A stretch of DNA of 64,000 nucleotides from an uncultured Clostridia bacterium (GCA_947646415.1 CANSGN010000001.1:129945-193944), one strand, 5' to 3'; shown: positions 43,056 through 52,408, numbered from the stretch's first letter. Numbers and translations: made by a program. Notes: generated by a model not told the origin, from the sequence alone.

Positions 43056-44684
43056 ATGAGATATACCGGTGCAAAAATAATATTGGAAAGCTTACAAAGA
43101 CTTGGTGTCGAATGTATATTCGGATATCCGGGCGGTAGCATTTTGGATATTTATGAGGAAATATATAAAGCTCGCGGAAAGGTTAAGCATTACCTTATGT
43201 CGTCTGAACAAGGCGCGACTTTTGCAGCAGACGGATATGCTAGGTCAAGCGGAAAAGTAGGAGTCGTGCTTGCAACTTCGGGTCCCGGGGCAACCAATTT
43301 GGTAACGGGGATAGCAAACAGTTTTTTGGATTCCGTACCTATAGTAGTTTTTACAGGTAATGTTTCAAACAGCAAACTTGGACAGGACAGCTTTCAGGAA
43401 GTAGATATTTACGGTATTACAATGCCTGTAGTTAAATACAGCTATTTGTGCAGAAATGTGGAAGATTTGGAACAAACTATCGTGGATGCGTTCGAGATTG
43501 CAAAAAGCGGCAGACCAGGACCTGTGCTTATAGATATGCCAAAAGATATCCTTACCAAAAAATGTGAATATATCGGCAATCTTACTGCCAAAATTCATAA
43601 AAAAGTGCTAAACTATAAACCTGACTACGAAAAGGTGGCTGAACTTATAAATAGTAGCCAAAAACCGCTTATTTATTGTGGTGGGGGTGTGGTAAGTGAC
43701 AATGCAGGGGAAAAGGTGTTGGAACTTGCAAAACTTATCGATGCACCTGTTGCATGTACAATGATGGGAAAAACTGCAATTCCTTATGATTCACAATATA
43801 ATATCGGTATGACGGGTATGCATGGTAATGTTTGTGCAAATTCAATAAAAAATGATGCCGATTTGGTGTTGGCGTTGGGTGTTAGGTTTAATGATAGGGC
43901 AAATGTACAGGAAAAACTTTGCAGTCAAAAAATAGTGCAAGTTGATATCGATTTGGTGGAGCTTAATAAAAATGTCGAGTGCGACTGCTTGATAAAAAGC
44001 TCAGTGACCGAATTTTTAGGGCAAATTTTGCCTATGGTTAAAAAACGTCATAATAGTGATTGGTGGGATTTTATTAATAGTCAAAAGCAAAAAGACTATG
44101 TGTACGATAATCAAGGTTTTTCGCCTAATAATATTATAAAATTATTGGCAAATGGTTTGCGTGAGGATGACATAATTTCTACCGATGTGGGGCAGCATCA
44201 ATTATGGACTGCTCAAACATATCCGTTTAAAAAGCCAAGGACATTTTTAACTTCTTGCGGGCTTGGCGCAATGGGGTACGGCTTGGGTAGTTGTATTGGC
44301 GGTGTTATTGCTACAAACAAAAGAGGAGTGCTTATAACAGGCGACGGAAGTTTTTTGATGAACAATAATGAGCTTGCGGTTGCCGTGGAAAATAAATTGC
44401 CAATTATGATTGTAGTCATGAATAACGGTGCTTTGGGTATGGTTAAACAATGGCAAACGGAGTTTTATAAAAAACATTACGAGGGAGTAAACATAAGCGG
44501 CAGGGTAGACTTTGAAATGCTTGCAAAAGCTTATGGCGTTAAACACAGCTATACGATAGACTGTGCTAGCAAATTGACGGAAATAATTGAAAAACATCGC
44601 GACTTTAAAGAGCCTCTTTTGCTAAATTGCATTATAGACGGAGATGCACAAGTTTTGCCGTTTGTGCATCCTGACAAATTGTAG
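43056..44684 (+). CDS. ilvB: Acetolactate synthase large subunit
   Basis: 542-aa thiamine-diphosphate enzyme that condenses two pyruvates (or pyruvate and 2-oxobutyrate) in branched-chain amino acid synthesis. N-terminal FGYPGGSILDIYE with the catalytic Glu in SSEQGA (residue 50), the ATSGPGATNLVTG block, the FAD-contact region, and the C-terminal ThDP/metal motif GDGSFLMNNNELAVAVENKLPI split around 430-460. No ilvN regulatory subunit lies next to it and no T-box or leader attenuator is visible, which is unusual for a biosynthetic enzyme. Ribosome site weak (GTGGTG). Confidence 0.88.
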   Translation: MRYTGAKIILESLQRLGVECIFGYPGGSILDIYEEIYKARGKVKHYLMSSEQGATFAADGYARSSGKVGVVLATSGPGATNLVTGIANSFLDSVPIVVFTGNVSNSKLGQDSFQEVDIYGITMPVVKYSYLCRNVEDLEQTIVDAFEIAKSGRPGPVLIDMPKDILTKKCEYIGNLTAKIHKKVLNYKPDYEKVAELINSSQKPLIYCGGGVVSDNAGEKVLELAKLIDAPVACTMMGKTAIPYDSQYNIGMTGMHGNVCANSIKNDADLVLALGVRFNDRANVQEKLCSQKIVQVDIDLVELNKNVECDCLIKSSVTEFLGQILPMVKKRHNSDWWDFINSQKQKDYVYDNQGFSPNNIIKLLANGLREDDIISTDVGQHQLWTAQTYPFKKPRTFLTSCGLGAMGYGLGSCIGGVIATNKRGVLITGDGSFLMNNNELAVAVENKLPIMIVVMNNGALGMVKQWQTEFYKKHYEGVNISGRVDFEMLAKAYGVKHSYTIDCASKLTEIIEKHRDFKEPLLLNCIIDGDAQVLPFVHPDKL

Positions 44685-44714
44685 GAATTAAATGGTAAAT
44701 AAATAATTTTAGTT

Positions 44715-44744
44715 TTGTATATTATGTTTACTCTTGCTTAAAAT
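44715..44744 (+). promoter_or_regulatory. Promoter for the 41-aa peptide
   Basis: TTGTAT (44715-44720), 18 bp, TAAAAT (44739-44744). Confidence 0.5.
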
Positions 44745-44780
44745 ATTATTGTAGCAGTAGATGCTACAGAGGAGAAAATT

Positions 44781-44906
44781 ATGGCAAGAAGTCAACAAAA
44801 CAGTGCCGGAAACAAGACTGCAACTAAGTCTAAGAAATCAACTCAAACTAAAAGCGTAAGTAAATCCGGTGCAAAAAATTGCTCAAATTGTTCTAATTGC
44901 AAATAA
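44781..44906 (+). CDS. 41-aa basic peptide with C-terminal Cys motif
   Basis: Short gene with a strong ribosome site (GAGGAGAA, 4 nt before ATG), own promoter and own perfect terminator, so probably real. The peptide is Lys/Ser/Thr-rich (about 11 Lys) and ends in CSNCSNCK, three cysteines two residues apart. No signal peptide, no neighbouring modification enzyme. It could be a small nucleic-acid-binding or metal-binding protein; a RiPP precursor is conceivable but unsupported. I do not recognise a family. Confidence 0.6.
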   Translation: MARSQQNSAGNKTATKSKKSTQTKSVSKSGAKNCSNCSNCK

Positions 44907-44930
44907 AGTATATTAGCATTTAGCAAACTC

Positions 44931-44980
44931 AAAAACAAACACTCTCTTTGATGTAGAATTAAAGAGAGTGTTTGTTTTTA
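44931..44980 (+). terminator. Perfect bidirectional terminator
   Basis: 19-bp perfect inverted repeat (44931-44949 with 44961-44979; core CACTCTCTTT / AAAGAGAGTG) with an 11-nt loop; A and T tracts on the two sides serve the peptide gene and the convergent PRC-barrel gene. Confidence 0.9.
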
Positions 44981-45052
44981 TAAGTCCTATTTGAGTGGAG
45001 AACTGCTATAGTTATATGTATACTTTTTTCCTTAAAATAACGCTTAATATGC

Positions 45053-45688
45053 TTATAAATTTTCTATATTATAAAATTTGGAATATACCGTCAAGTCGAT
45101 AAGTTTGCCGTGTTTTTGAACATTATCTATATCTTGCTTGGTTATTTTTTTACCGGCGGGAACTATTATGGTGCTACCTGCGGTTATATTTTTTTGAGTT
45201 ATTCTGCCTATCAAAAAACCGTAATTGCATATTGTGGTAACAAGCCCTACGGGAGCGACGGTTGCTATTTTATCTGTTTTTACTTCTTTCTTTTTTGCTT
45301 TTGGCATACGTTTAAATACTAGCCCGTCATCGGAAATAGAAATAATTTCTACATTAAGAAGATTTTTGTTGTCAGTAATTATCTTTTTTATATCAAAATC
45401 TTTGGTTATCATAAGGTCAACCAATCTGCCGTGTATTTTACCTTTGTCGTCTGTGACAAGTTGTCCGCCTACTCTAAAAAATTTAAAATTAGGGTAGTTC
45501 CTGTATTCGGACTTGTACATAATAGCATCATTAATTTGATAAATGTTTTTTACGTCAATTTTTACATTTCTGCTAGTTTCGATATAATCGATTTTTTTGT
45601 AATTGACATGTATCTTGCTTATTGTACCTAAATTTTGTGCTTGGTTGCAGTCTATAATGGTTTTGTTGTATAAAAATGATAATAGCAT
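45053..45688 (-). CDS. PRC-barrel domain protein
   Basis: 211 aa with an N-terminal PRC-barrel-like fold (residues 1-80, strands around LGTISKIHVNYKKI and FFRVGGQLVTDD-KGKIHGRLVDLMI) followed by a Lys-rich linker and a second barrel-like half (about 135-205). PRC barrels occur in photosynthetic reaction centre H subunits, RimM and many bacterial proteins of unknown role; here probably a cytoplasmic RNA- or protein-binding factor. AAGGAG precedes the ATG. Confidence 0.65.
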   Translation of the reverse strand: MLLSFLYNKTIIDCNQAQNLGTISKIHVNYKKIDYIETSRNVKIDVKNIYQINDAIMYKSEYRNYPNFKFFRVGGQLVTDDKGKIHGRLVDLMITKDFDIKKIITDNKNLLNVEIISISDDGLVFKRMPKAKKKEVKTDKIATVAPVGLVTTICNYGFLIGRITQKNITAGSTIIVPAGKKITKQDIDNVQKHGKLIDLTVYSKFYNIENL

Positions 45689-45774
45689 ATAATTACTCCT
45701 TTGTTTATCTTTATAAGTAAATATATGCTATAAAATTTAAAATAATGACTTGTCCTGTAAAACTTGTCCGATAT

Positions 45775-46665
45775 TTATTTTTCTAACAATTCGTCGTTTG
45801 GCTCTATCTTGTCTTTTCCAACAAAGCCTACAGCTATTGTGCCTGCGCCTGTGTGTGAGCCGATAATAGGTCCTACATAATTTGTAAGTATATTTGTAAT
45901 ACCTGTTTTTTCTATTATTTTTTCCTTTAAAAATTCTGCATCGTCCGGGCAGTCTGCGTGAAGAATAATAATTACATCATTTTCTTCAAGAATAATTTTG
46001 TCTTGCAAATGGTCGATTAGCTCCAAAATAGCTTTTTTTCTACCTTTTATTTTATCTATTGTTGAAAGCTTGCCGTCTTTATTGACATAAAGCATTGGTT
46101 TGATTTTAAGCAATGAGCCGGCTATAGCAGCCGTTTTGCTTACTCTGCCGCCTCTCATCAAGTGGAAAAGGTCGTCAGGAGTAAAATAAACACAAATTTT
46201 ATCGCGACGAATAAGAGTCTCGTTGTAATTATCTTCAATGCTCATACCATTATCACGGGCTTTTAAAGCATAATAGGCAAGTAAACCTTCGCCTGTTGTT
46301 GCACATTTTGAGTCAAGCATATAAAATTTACGCTCAGGAAATTCTTGCTTCAATTCTTCCACTGCGGCAAGCACATTTTGATAAGTGCTGCTTAAGCTTG
46401 AGGAAAAACAAATATGCAATATATCGTTTCCTGCTTTTAATATCGGTCTAAAAAATTCTTCGGCAAAATAGCTTGTGATAAGCGAGGTTGTTGGCATTGC
46501 GCCATTTCTTATCGCATCAAAAAATTCCTTGCCTGAAAGATTTTTATCAATACCATACTCGGTATCTCCGATTGTGTATGTCATTGGTATAATTTTAAAG
46601 TTTTCAAAATACGACCATTCTTGCGGAAAATCGCAAGTCGCATCGGTTGTAATGTAATAAGACAT
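45775..46665 (-). CDS. DegV family fatty-acid-binding protein (copy 2)
   Basis: 296 aa. DegV/FakB-type fold that binds a single fatty acid, in FakAB systems presenting it to the FakA kinase for phosphorylation. Seen: TTDATCDFP start, the PTTSLIT segment with the family's threonine/serine at 60-66, CFSSSLSSTY (90s), DSKCATTGEG, GGRVSK and IGSHTGAGTIAVGF near the end. It lies 26 bp after a close paralogue and is likely co-transcribed. No fakA-type kinase is in this window. Confidence 0.92.
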   Translation of the reverse strand: MSYYITTDATCDFPQEWSYFENFKIIPMTYTIGDTEYGIDKNLSGKEFFDAIRNGAMPTTSLITSYFAEEFFRPILKAGNDILHICFSSSLSSTYQNVLAAVEELKQEFPERKFYMLDSKCATTGEGLLAYYALKARDNGMSIEDNYNETLIRRDKICVYFTPDDLFHLMRGGRVSKTAAIAGSLLKIKPMLYVNKDGKLSTIDKIKGRKKAILELIDHLQDKIILEENDVIIILHADCPDDAEFLKEKIIEKTGITNILTNYVGPIIGSHTGAGTIAVGFVGKDKIEPNDELLEK

Positions 46666-46691
46666 AATCCCTCCGTTGTGTCTGTTTTTTA

Positions 46692-47582
46692 TTATTTTAA
46701 TAAATCGTCAGTAGCTTCGATTTTGTCTTTTCCGACAAAGAATAGCGCTACTGTGCCTTGTCCTGTGTGTGAGCCGATAACCGGACCGATATAATCGATT
46801 ATAATATTAGTAAGTCCTGTTTTTTCGATTATTTTTTCTTTAACAAATTCCGCATCTTCAAGGCAGTCTGCGTGAGCAATAAAAATAATTTCGTTTTTAT
46901 CCGCTATCATTTTGTCTTGCATATATTCAACAAGTCCCAAAAGAGCTTTTTTCCTGCCTTTAACTTTGCCTATTGTAGAAAGTTTTCCGTCTACATTTGC
47001 ATAAAGCATAGGTTTAATTTGAAGTAAAGTACCTGCAACAGCAGCTGTTTTGCTTACTCTGCCGCCACGCATTAAATGATATAAGTCGTTTGGTGTAAAG
47101 TAATGGCAAATATGGTCGCGCCTTTCAACTGTTTCGTTAAAGTTGCTTTCAATATCCATACCGTTATCGCGTGCCTTTAGTGAATAGTAAACAAGTAAAG
47201 CTTCGCCAGAGCATGCAGCCTTAGAGTCTAGCATAAATATTTTCCTGTTCGGAAATTCCTTTTTTAGTTCCTCAACAGCCAAAGTAACGCTTTGGTAAGT
47301 GCTGCTTAAATTTGAGGAAAAGCAAATATGAAGAATATCATTGCCGTCTTCTAGGATAGGTCTAAAAAACTCGCTTGCTGTGTAAGTAGTAATAAGGGAT
47401 GTGGTAGGCATTGCTCCATTTCTTACCTTATCGTAAAATTCTTTACCCGAAAGCTGTTTATCGATACCATATTCTATATCGTCAATGGTGTATGCCATTG
47501 GAATGATTTTAAAATTTGTAAAATTATTTAATAGTTCCTGTGGGAAGTCGCAAGTAGCATCAGTGGTTATAAAATAAGACAT
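46692..47582 (-). CDS. DegV family fatty-acid-binding protein (copy 1)
   Basis: 296 aa, strongly similar to the downstream copy along its whole length, with the same motifs (TTDATCDFP, PTTSLIT, CFSSNLSSTY, GGRVSK, IGSHTGQGTVALFF). A tandem duplication is evident; differences cluster in the lipid-lining segments, which could give different acyl-chain preference. CAAGGAG lies 5 nt before the ATG. The 590-bp upstream spacer holds no consensus minus-strand promoter that I can assign with confidence. Confidence 0.92.
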   Translation of the reverse strand: MSYFITTDATCDFPQELLNNFTNFKIIPMAYTIDDIEYGIDKQLSGKEFYDKVRNGAMPTTSLITTYTASEFFRPILEDGNDILHICFSSNLSSTYQSVTLAVEELKKEFPNRKIFMLDSKAACSGEALLVYYSLKARDNGMDIESNFNETVERRDHICHYFTPNDLYHLMRGGRVSKTAAVAGTLLQIKPMLYANVDGKLSTIGKVKGRKKALLGLVEYMQDKMIADKNEIIFIAHADCLEDAEFVKEKIIEKTGLTNIIIDYIGPVIGSHTGQGTVALFFVGKDKIEATDDLLK

Positions 47583-48101
47583 AAGTACTCCTTGAATTAA
47601 TTTTTCTTAATTAGTATGTAAATAATCAAAATAGCATATTTGTTTTAATTTAATCATATCATATAGTAGCATATTACAGTGATAATAATAAAATAATGTA
47701 TTTTTAATTAAAATACTGTTGTTTACTCAAATATGCAACTTAACTATTTATATATGTATATATTTTAGGGTATATGTGTATAAATGTCAATCTATTACAC
47801 AAAAAATTTAACAAATTTACATTTTCATTTTACAATTAATATATAATAGTAAACAAATAACCCATTTAATTGTTTATATTATGACCATATAGGCAGATAT
47901 CGGTTAAAATTTAGCAAGTTAATGGCTGAAAAACTGAGAAGGACAGCTTCAAAAATTAAATTTTGCTAAATCAATGTAAAGTTGTGTATAATTTTTGCAT
48001 AAAATATCTGCAAATCGTACAATTTTCAATTAAAATTTGAGTAAAAACATTGAAAAAACGCGTTGTTTACGTAAAATTTACACAAAGCGCCCTTTGAAAT
48101 A
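47583..48101 (+). other. Long AT-rich spacer without a gene
   Basis: Divergent intergenic region. No ORF with a ribosome site. Its only notable structure is the hairpin at 47909-47971, described separately. Confidence 0.6.
47909..47971 (+). ncRNA. Possible structured RNA or hairpin of unknown type
   Basis: Outer perfect 9-bp stem ATTTAGCAA / TTGCTAAAT (47909-47917, 47963-47971) enclosing an inner GGCTG / CAGCT stem and a purine-rich loop (ACTGAGAAGGA). It matches no riboswitch class that I know. A TATAAT-like TGTGTATAAT follows at 47985-47990. Low confidence as an RNA gene. Confidence 0.3.
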
Positions 48102-48130
48102 TTGATTTTTGTCAGATTATGTAGTATGCT
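48102..48130 (+). promoter_or_regulatory. Promoter for the 301-aa lipoprotein
   Basis: TTGATT (48102-48107), 17 bp, TATGCT (48125-48130). A small TGTGTG/CACACA hairpin (48144-48160) lies in the leader just before the ribosome site. Confidence 0.6.
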
Positions 48131-48175
48131 AAGTGTATAGAGATGTGTGTATTCCACACAAAAAAGGAGTTTATA

Positions 48176-49081
48176 ATGAAAAGAACATTAAAAAGCTTCT
48201 TTGTATCAGCTCTAATGGTTTTAGTTTGTTTAACTTTGGTTGCTTGCGCGCAAGATATTGAGACAGATGTTGAAGTGACAGCACCATTCGGTGAAAAGTA
48301 TCCTGAAAATGTGACTGCACAATTTAAGATTAATAAATCTATGACAGCACTTCAAATGTACGAGGCAGGAGTTAAAAATTTTAAAGCAGCAAGCTTTGTT
48401 GCTTCAAGTCAACTAGGAAATATAACTACCAACAACAAGCTTACGGGAGATATGACCCAAAAACTTGATTGTTTAAAAATAAAAGAAGATAATAGATATT
48501 ATTTGGGCTCTAGCAGCTATACTATTAAAGGTGGCCCGGCAATAAAAATGAGTGACCAAAGTATTTACGAAAATGGTAAATATAGAGTAAGGTCAGCTAA
48601 TTCAAAAGACATTAAAGTTGAAAAAGATGGGACAATGAGTGTATCCAAGTGGCCTGCAGTCGAGGTTTTTGAAAGCTTAGGACAAGGTTTGCAAGTATAC
48701 CCTGATGACCTAACTAAAATTAACATGTTTATTGTTAATAGCAAAACTTTAAAAACATCAACAAAACCAGTTTATGATGCAAAGAATAAAACGTATAAAT
48801 TTAATATTACTTTAGATTTAGAAACTGCAACTAAGGATTATATAAGAGTAATGGAATATAAGACTAAAAAGGGCGGTGTAACTCCAAAGGGTATTAATTT
48901 TACAAAACTTAGACTTACTGTAGTAATGTGGGAAAACGGTCTAATCAAATCTATCGGAAATGAAGAGTCATATATTGTAAATGCATTGGGATTTGAAAAC
49001 AGAACGTCTTTACTTGCTACTACCTATTTTACTTATGATAGAGCAGAAGTAAATACAGGTAACTATTTTAATCAATTTTAA
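48176..49081 (+). CDS. Lipoprotein of unknown function
   Basis: 301 aa. Signal and lipobox LVAC with Cys24. The body is beta-rich and basic; the early segment MTALQMYEAGVKNFKAASFVASSQLGN is followed by strands resembling LppX/LolA-like or DUF-type substrate-carrying lipoproteins, but I cannot assign a family. AAAGGAG is 6 nt before the ATG at 48176; an in-frame ATG 33 bp earlier adds a polar stretch before the signal. Monocistronic. Confidence 0.7.
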   Translation: MKRTLKSFFVSALMVLVCLTLVACAQDIETDVEVTAPFGEKYPENVTAQFKINKSMTALQMYEAGVKNFKAASFVASSQLGNITTNNKLTGDMTQKLDCLKIKEDNRYYLGSSSYTIKGGPAIKMSDQSIYENGKYRVRSANSKDIKVEKDGTMSVSKWPAVEVFESLGQGLQVYPDDLTKINMFIVNSKTLKTSTKPVYDAKNKTYKFNITLDLETATKDYIRVMEYKTKKGGVTPKGINFTKLRLTVVMWENGLIKSIGNEESYIVNALGFENRTSLLATTYFTYDRAEVNTGNYFNQF

Positions 49082-49102
49082 TTAAAAACTATTAAAAATC
49101 TT

Positions 49103-49131
49103 AAATGCAGCTTTTAGCTGCATTTATTTTT
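49103..49131 (+). terminator. Terminator after the 301-aa lipoprotein gene
   Basis: Perfect 10-bp stem AAATGCAGCT / AGCTGCATTT with a 3-nt loop, then ATTTTT. Confidence 0.85.
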
Positions 49132-49537
49132 GTGCAATATTCTACAAAGCGTGGATAAAATAAGAAAAAAAAATAAACTAATTTCTTATAAAATTGCATG
49201 TGCATTAAAATATTAAAATGTTTGTAATAAAGTAAATCAAATCAAAAATTTTAATGACTTGAAGTTTATATTTTTAAACTGAAATAAAGTTTGCAATAAA
49301 GCTTGATTAATATATTTTATATTTATCTACATTGTGTAGATATCTAGTCTAATTATTAATAAACAAATATATTTATATATGGAGTTTATAATTACAAATT
49401 AAGTGTTATAAAAGCAGTTTTTTTATTTTGTATAAAATAATTAGTAAAGTTTACAAAAAGCTTTTAAATAATATCAAGTTTTTAAGCTTTTCCAATAATT
49501 AAAAATTTGCCTAAATTGTAATTTAAAATTTTCAAAT
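49132..49537 (+). other. AT-rich spacer between convergent units
   Basis: About 400 bp, no ORF with a ribosome site, no consensus promoter and no strong hairpin. Nothing recognised. Confidence 0.6.
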
Positions 49538-49573
49538 AAAAAAGGATTTGCAAAAACTGCAAACCCTTTTTTA
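49538..49573 (-). terminator. Terminator of the asd-dapA-dapB operon
   Basis: Stem AAAAAAGG-TTTGCA / TGCAAA-CCTTTTTT (one A/C mismatch) with a 5-nt loop; A tract on the left gives a U tail on the minus-strand RNA. Confidence 0.8.
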
Positions 49574-49590
49574 AAGTGATTGATTTGTAA

Positions 49591-50361
49591 TTAATTTTCA
49601 GTTGCTTGAATTAAATCATTCATATTGTAAATACCCGGAGTTTTTATGCTTGCCATAAAAATACTTGCCTTTACAGCACCTTCGGCAAAAACTGCTTTTG
49701 AGCTTGCCTCGTGTTTAATTGTAATAATTTCGTCATTTCCAAGGAATAGTACTTCGTGTCTGCCGACAACTGTTCCACCTCTTACAGCATGAATACCCAA
49801 TTCATTTTTTTTGCGTCTTTCGTTGTTATCGTGTCTGCCAAACTTGAACTCCAAAGTGTTGTTCATTTCTTCATTAATGGCGTTAGCGATTGAAAGCGCA
49901 GTGCCTGAAGGACTATCAACTTTTACATTGTGGTGTTGCTCAATAAGTTCGATATCAAAGTTTTCGCCAAGAAGGTTAGTTGCTTTTTTGACTAAATCAA
50001 TAAGCAAGTTAATACCTATTGACATATTGCTGGATTTAAATAGCGGTATTTCTTTTGACATTTCGGAAATATAGTCCAAGTCAAGCTCACTATAACCTGT
50101 GGTACATAGTACTACCGGAATTTTGTTTTCCTTAGCGTATGGCAAAAAATCGTAAATTGCTTCCGCACGTGAAAAATCGATAATTACGTCCGCTTTTACA
50201 TTGATTTCGGAAACACTATTGAAGATTGGGATATTAAAATCTGCTTTATTTGCAAATTTATCTACGCCGCCTATAGCGTTTGCATTGCTGCTTTTGTTAA
50301 GGCATTCAAGCAAAGTTCGACCCATTCTGCCGCCAATACCCCATATTAATACATTAGTCAT
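49591..50361 (-). CDS. dapB: 4-hydroxy-tetrahydrodipicolinate reductase
   Basis: 256-aa NAD(P)H-dependent enzyme of the diaminopimelate/lysine pathway. N-terminal nucleotide loop GIGGRMG (8-14), the EQHHNVKVDSPSGTAL substrate block (about 140-155, with catalytic His and Lys), and RGGTVVGRHEV near 195. GGAGGAG precedes the ATG. Last gene of the lysine-riboswitch operon, 23 bp after dapA. Confidence 0.95.
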   Translation of the reverse strand: MTNVLIWGIGGRMGRTLLECLNKSSNANAIGGVDKFANKADFNIPIFNSVSEINVKADVIIDFSRAEAIYDFLPYAKENKIPVVLCTTGYSELDLDYISEMSKEIPLFKSSNMSIGINLLIDLVKKATNLLGENFDIELIEQHHNVKVDSPSGTALSIANAINEEMNNTLEFKFGRHDNNERRKKNELGIHAVRGGTVVGRHEVLFLGNDEIITIKHEASSKAVFAEGAVKASIFMASIKTPGIYNMNDLIQATEN

Positions 50362-50384
50362 AAACTCCTCCGAGAGTAATTTTG

Positions 50385-51263
50385 TTATTTTATCAATCCG
50401 ACGTTATACATTTCGTCCAATACTTTTATTTTTCCTGTCTCCGAAATAGGTGTCAAAGGCAGTCTTGGCAAGTTTTCGCCGTAACCCAACTTTGAACAAG
50501 CGAATTTTACAGGGATAGGATTGGTTTCGCAAAACATAATTTCCATCAAAGGACGATATTTAAAAAACAAATCTTGTGCTGTTTTTAAATCTCCTTCTTT
50601 AGCAGCTTTTACCATATCTACCATTTGTTTAGGGATGACATTGCTTGCAACGCTTATTAAACCATCTGCACCTAAGCTCATTACAGGCAAAATGATGCCG
50701 TCGTCGCCGCTGTAAACTTTAAAGTCACTGCCGCGTACTTCAGCAACAACGCTTGCAATTTGGCTTATGTTACCGCTTGCTTCCTTTACTGCGACAATAT
50801 TAGGAATGTTTGCTAGGGCTTTGATTGTCTTTGGCAAAATGTTTACGCCCGTTCTGCCGGGAACATTGTATGCGATGATAGGAGTGTTTACTGCACTTGC
50901 TATTTGTGCATAGTGTGCAATAAGCCCTTCTTGTGTGCATTTGTTATAGTATGGTGTAACTACAAGCAACATATCTGCGCCCAATTTTTCGGCCTCGATA
51001 CTGTTTTCAACAGCAGTTGCGGTGCAGTTGGAACCTGTACCTACTATAACAGGTACTCTTTTGTTTATTTTTTCGATTGCAAATTTGATAGTAGCCACTT
51101 TTTCGTCGTGAGACATTGTGGATGCCTCGCCTGTTGTGCCAAGCACAACCAAGGCATCTATTCCGTTTGCAATTTGGTCTTCTATTAGTCTGCCGTAAGC
51201 TTCAAAATCCACACCTTTAAAGTTGAACGGTGTGATAAGAGCAGTAGCAACGCCTGAAAACAT
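50385..51263 (-). CDS. dapA: 4-hydroxy-tetrahydrodipicolinate synthase
   Basis: 292-aa aldolase-fold enzyme that condenses pyruvate with aspartate semialdehyde. Seen: GVATALITPF start, GTTGEASTM loop with catalytic Thr, Tyr in YYNKCTQEG, AYNVPGRTGVN, and the Schiff-base lysine in VAVKEASGN (about residue 160). It uses the product of asd, encoded 17 bp upstream, and feeds DapB. GGAGG lies before the ATG. Confidence 0.95.
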   Translation of the reverse strand: MFSGVATALITPFNFKGVDFEAYGRLIEDQIANGIDALVVLGTTGEASTMSHDEKVATIKFAIEKINKRVPVIVGTGSNCTATAVENSIEAEKLGADMLLVVTPYYNKCTQEGLIAHYAQIASAVNTPIIAYNVPGRTGVNILPKTIKALANIPNIVAVKEASGNISQIASVVAEVRGSDFKVYSGDDGIILPVMSLGADGLISVASNVIPKQMVDMVKAAKEGDLKTAQDLFFKYRPLMEIMFCETNPIPVKFACSKLGYGENLPRLPLTPISETGKIKVLDEMYNVGLIK

Positions 51264-51280
51264 AATAGTACCTCCGATTA

Positions 51281-52279
51281 TTATTTAGATTTCTTTTCCA
51301 TTAATTTTTGCATAATTTGAACGGCATTTGTTGCAGCACCTTTACGAATATTATCTGCAACTACCCATAGGTTACAACCGCTTGGAACAGTCTCGTCAAT
51401 TCTTACTCTTCCTACATAAGTCTCGTCGTGTCCGCTAGAGATAATAGGCATAGGGTATTTCAAATTAGCAGTATCGTCATACAATACAACGTTTTCTGCA
51501 TTTCTCAAAGCATCGTAAATACCTTCCAAAGTACAAGGTTTTTCAAACTCTACATTGATAGATTCGCTGTGGCTGTTTAATACAGGCACTCTTACAGTTG
51601 TAGCTGTAACTTTGATGTTTTTGTCAAGAATCTTTTGAGTTTCTTTCATCATTTTTTCTTCTTCTTTAGTGTAGCCGTTTGGCAAGAATACATCTATATG
51701 AGGTAGCACGTTGTTAAAGATAGGGTATGGGAATTTTTTAGGCTCTGCACCTTTTACACCCTCAACCAAATCATTGTATCCTGCAACACCTGCACCGGAT
51801 ACGGCTTGATATGTACTGTAAACAATACGTTTAATAGTATATTTATCGTGAAGAGGTTTTAAGGCAACCATAGCTTGAATAGTAGAGCAATTAGGGTTTG
51901 CGATAATACCTTCGTTCCAATCTATATCGTCCGGATTAACCTCTGGAACTACTAGCGGAACATTGTCATACATACGCCATTGGCTAGAGTTATCTACAAC
52001 GATAGCACCGCATTTTACAAATTCTGGTGCGAATTTTGCAGAAGTAGAGCCGCCTGCAGAGAACAAAGCAAAATCTACAGGGTATTTTGCGATATTTTCG
52101 TTGGTAAGTTCGATAACAGTGTGAGGTTTGCCCATAAAATCGATAACTTTACCCGCACTTTTGCTTGAAGCAAAAAGATAGTAATTTTCCACAGGAAGTT
52201 TTCTTTCAGTTAAAACTTCCAAAAATTTGTTGCCTACCATACCGGTAGCACCAACAACTGCAACATTAAATTTTTTCAT
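51281..52279 (-). CDS. asd: Aspartate-semialdehyde dehydrogenase
   Basis: 332-aa enzyme that reduces aspartyl phosphate to aspartate semialdehyde. NADP loop GATGMVGN (residues 9-16), SAGGSTSAKFAPE, the catalytic Cys in NPNCSTIQ, and the C-terminal R-V-R-I-D-E-T segment. The start at 52279 has GGAGG 5 nt upstream; an in-frame ATG 12 bp earlier overlaps that site. First gene of the operon, behind the lysine riboswitch and its terminator, so lysine represses entry to DAP/lysine synthesis at this step. Confidence 0.95.
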   Translation of the reverse strand: MKKFNVAVVGATGMVGNKFLEVLTERKLPVENYYLFASSKSAGKVIDFMGKPHTVIELTNENIAKYPVDFALFSAGGSTSAKFAPEFVKCGAIVVDNSSQWRMYDNVPLVVPEVNPDDIDWNEGIIANPNCSTIQAMVALKPLHDKYTIKRIVYSTYQAVSGAGVAGYNDLVEGVKGAEPKKFPYPIFNNVLPHIDVFLPNGYTKEEEKMMKETQKILDKNIKVTATTVRVPVLNSHSESINVEFEKPCTLEGIYDALRNAENVVLYDDTANLKYPMPIISSGHDETYVGRVRIDETVPSGCNLWVVADNIRKGAATNAVQIMQKLMEKKSK

Positions 52280-52408
52280 ATATGCCTCCATGAATAAAAA
52301 TAAAAATCTAATTTATAACGGATAAATAATTTTTTGCTTTATCCGATTGTAACATGCTTGTAAAACTGCTTATACATATAATTTGCTTGAAATTTATGTT
52401 TGAATATT

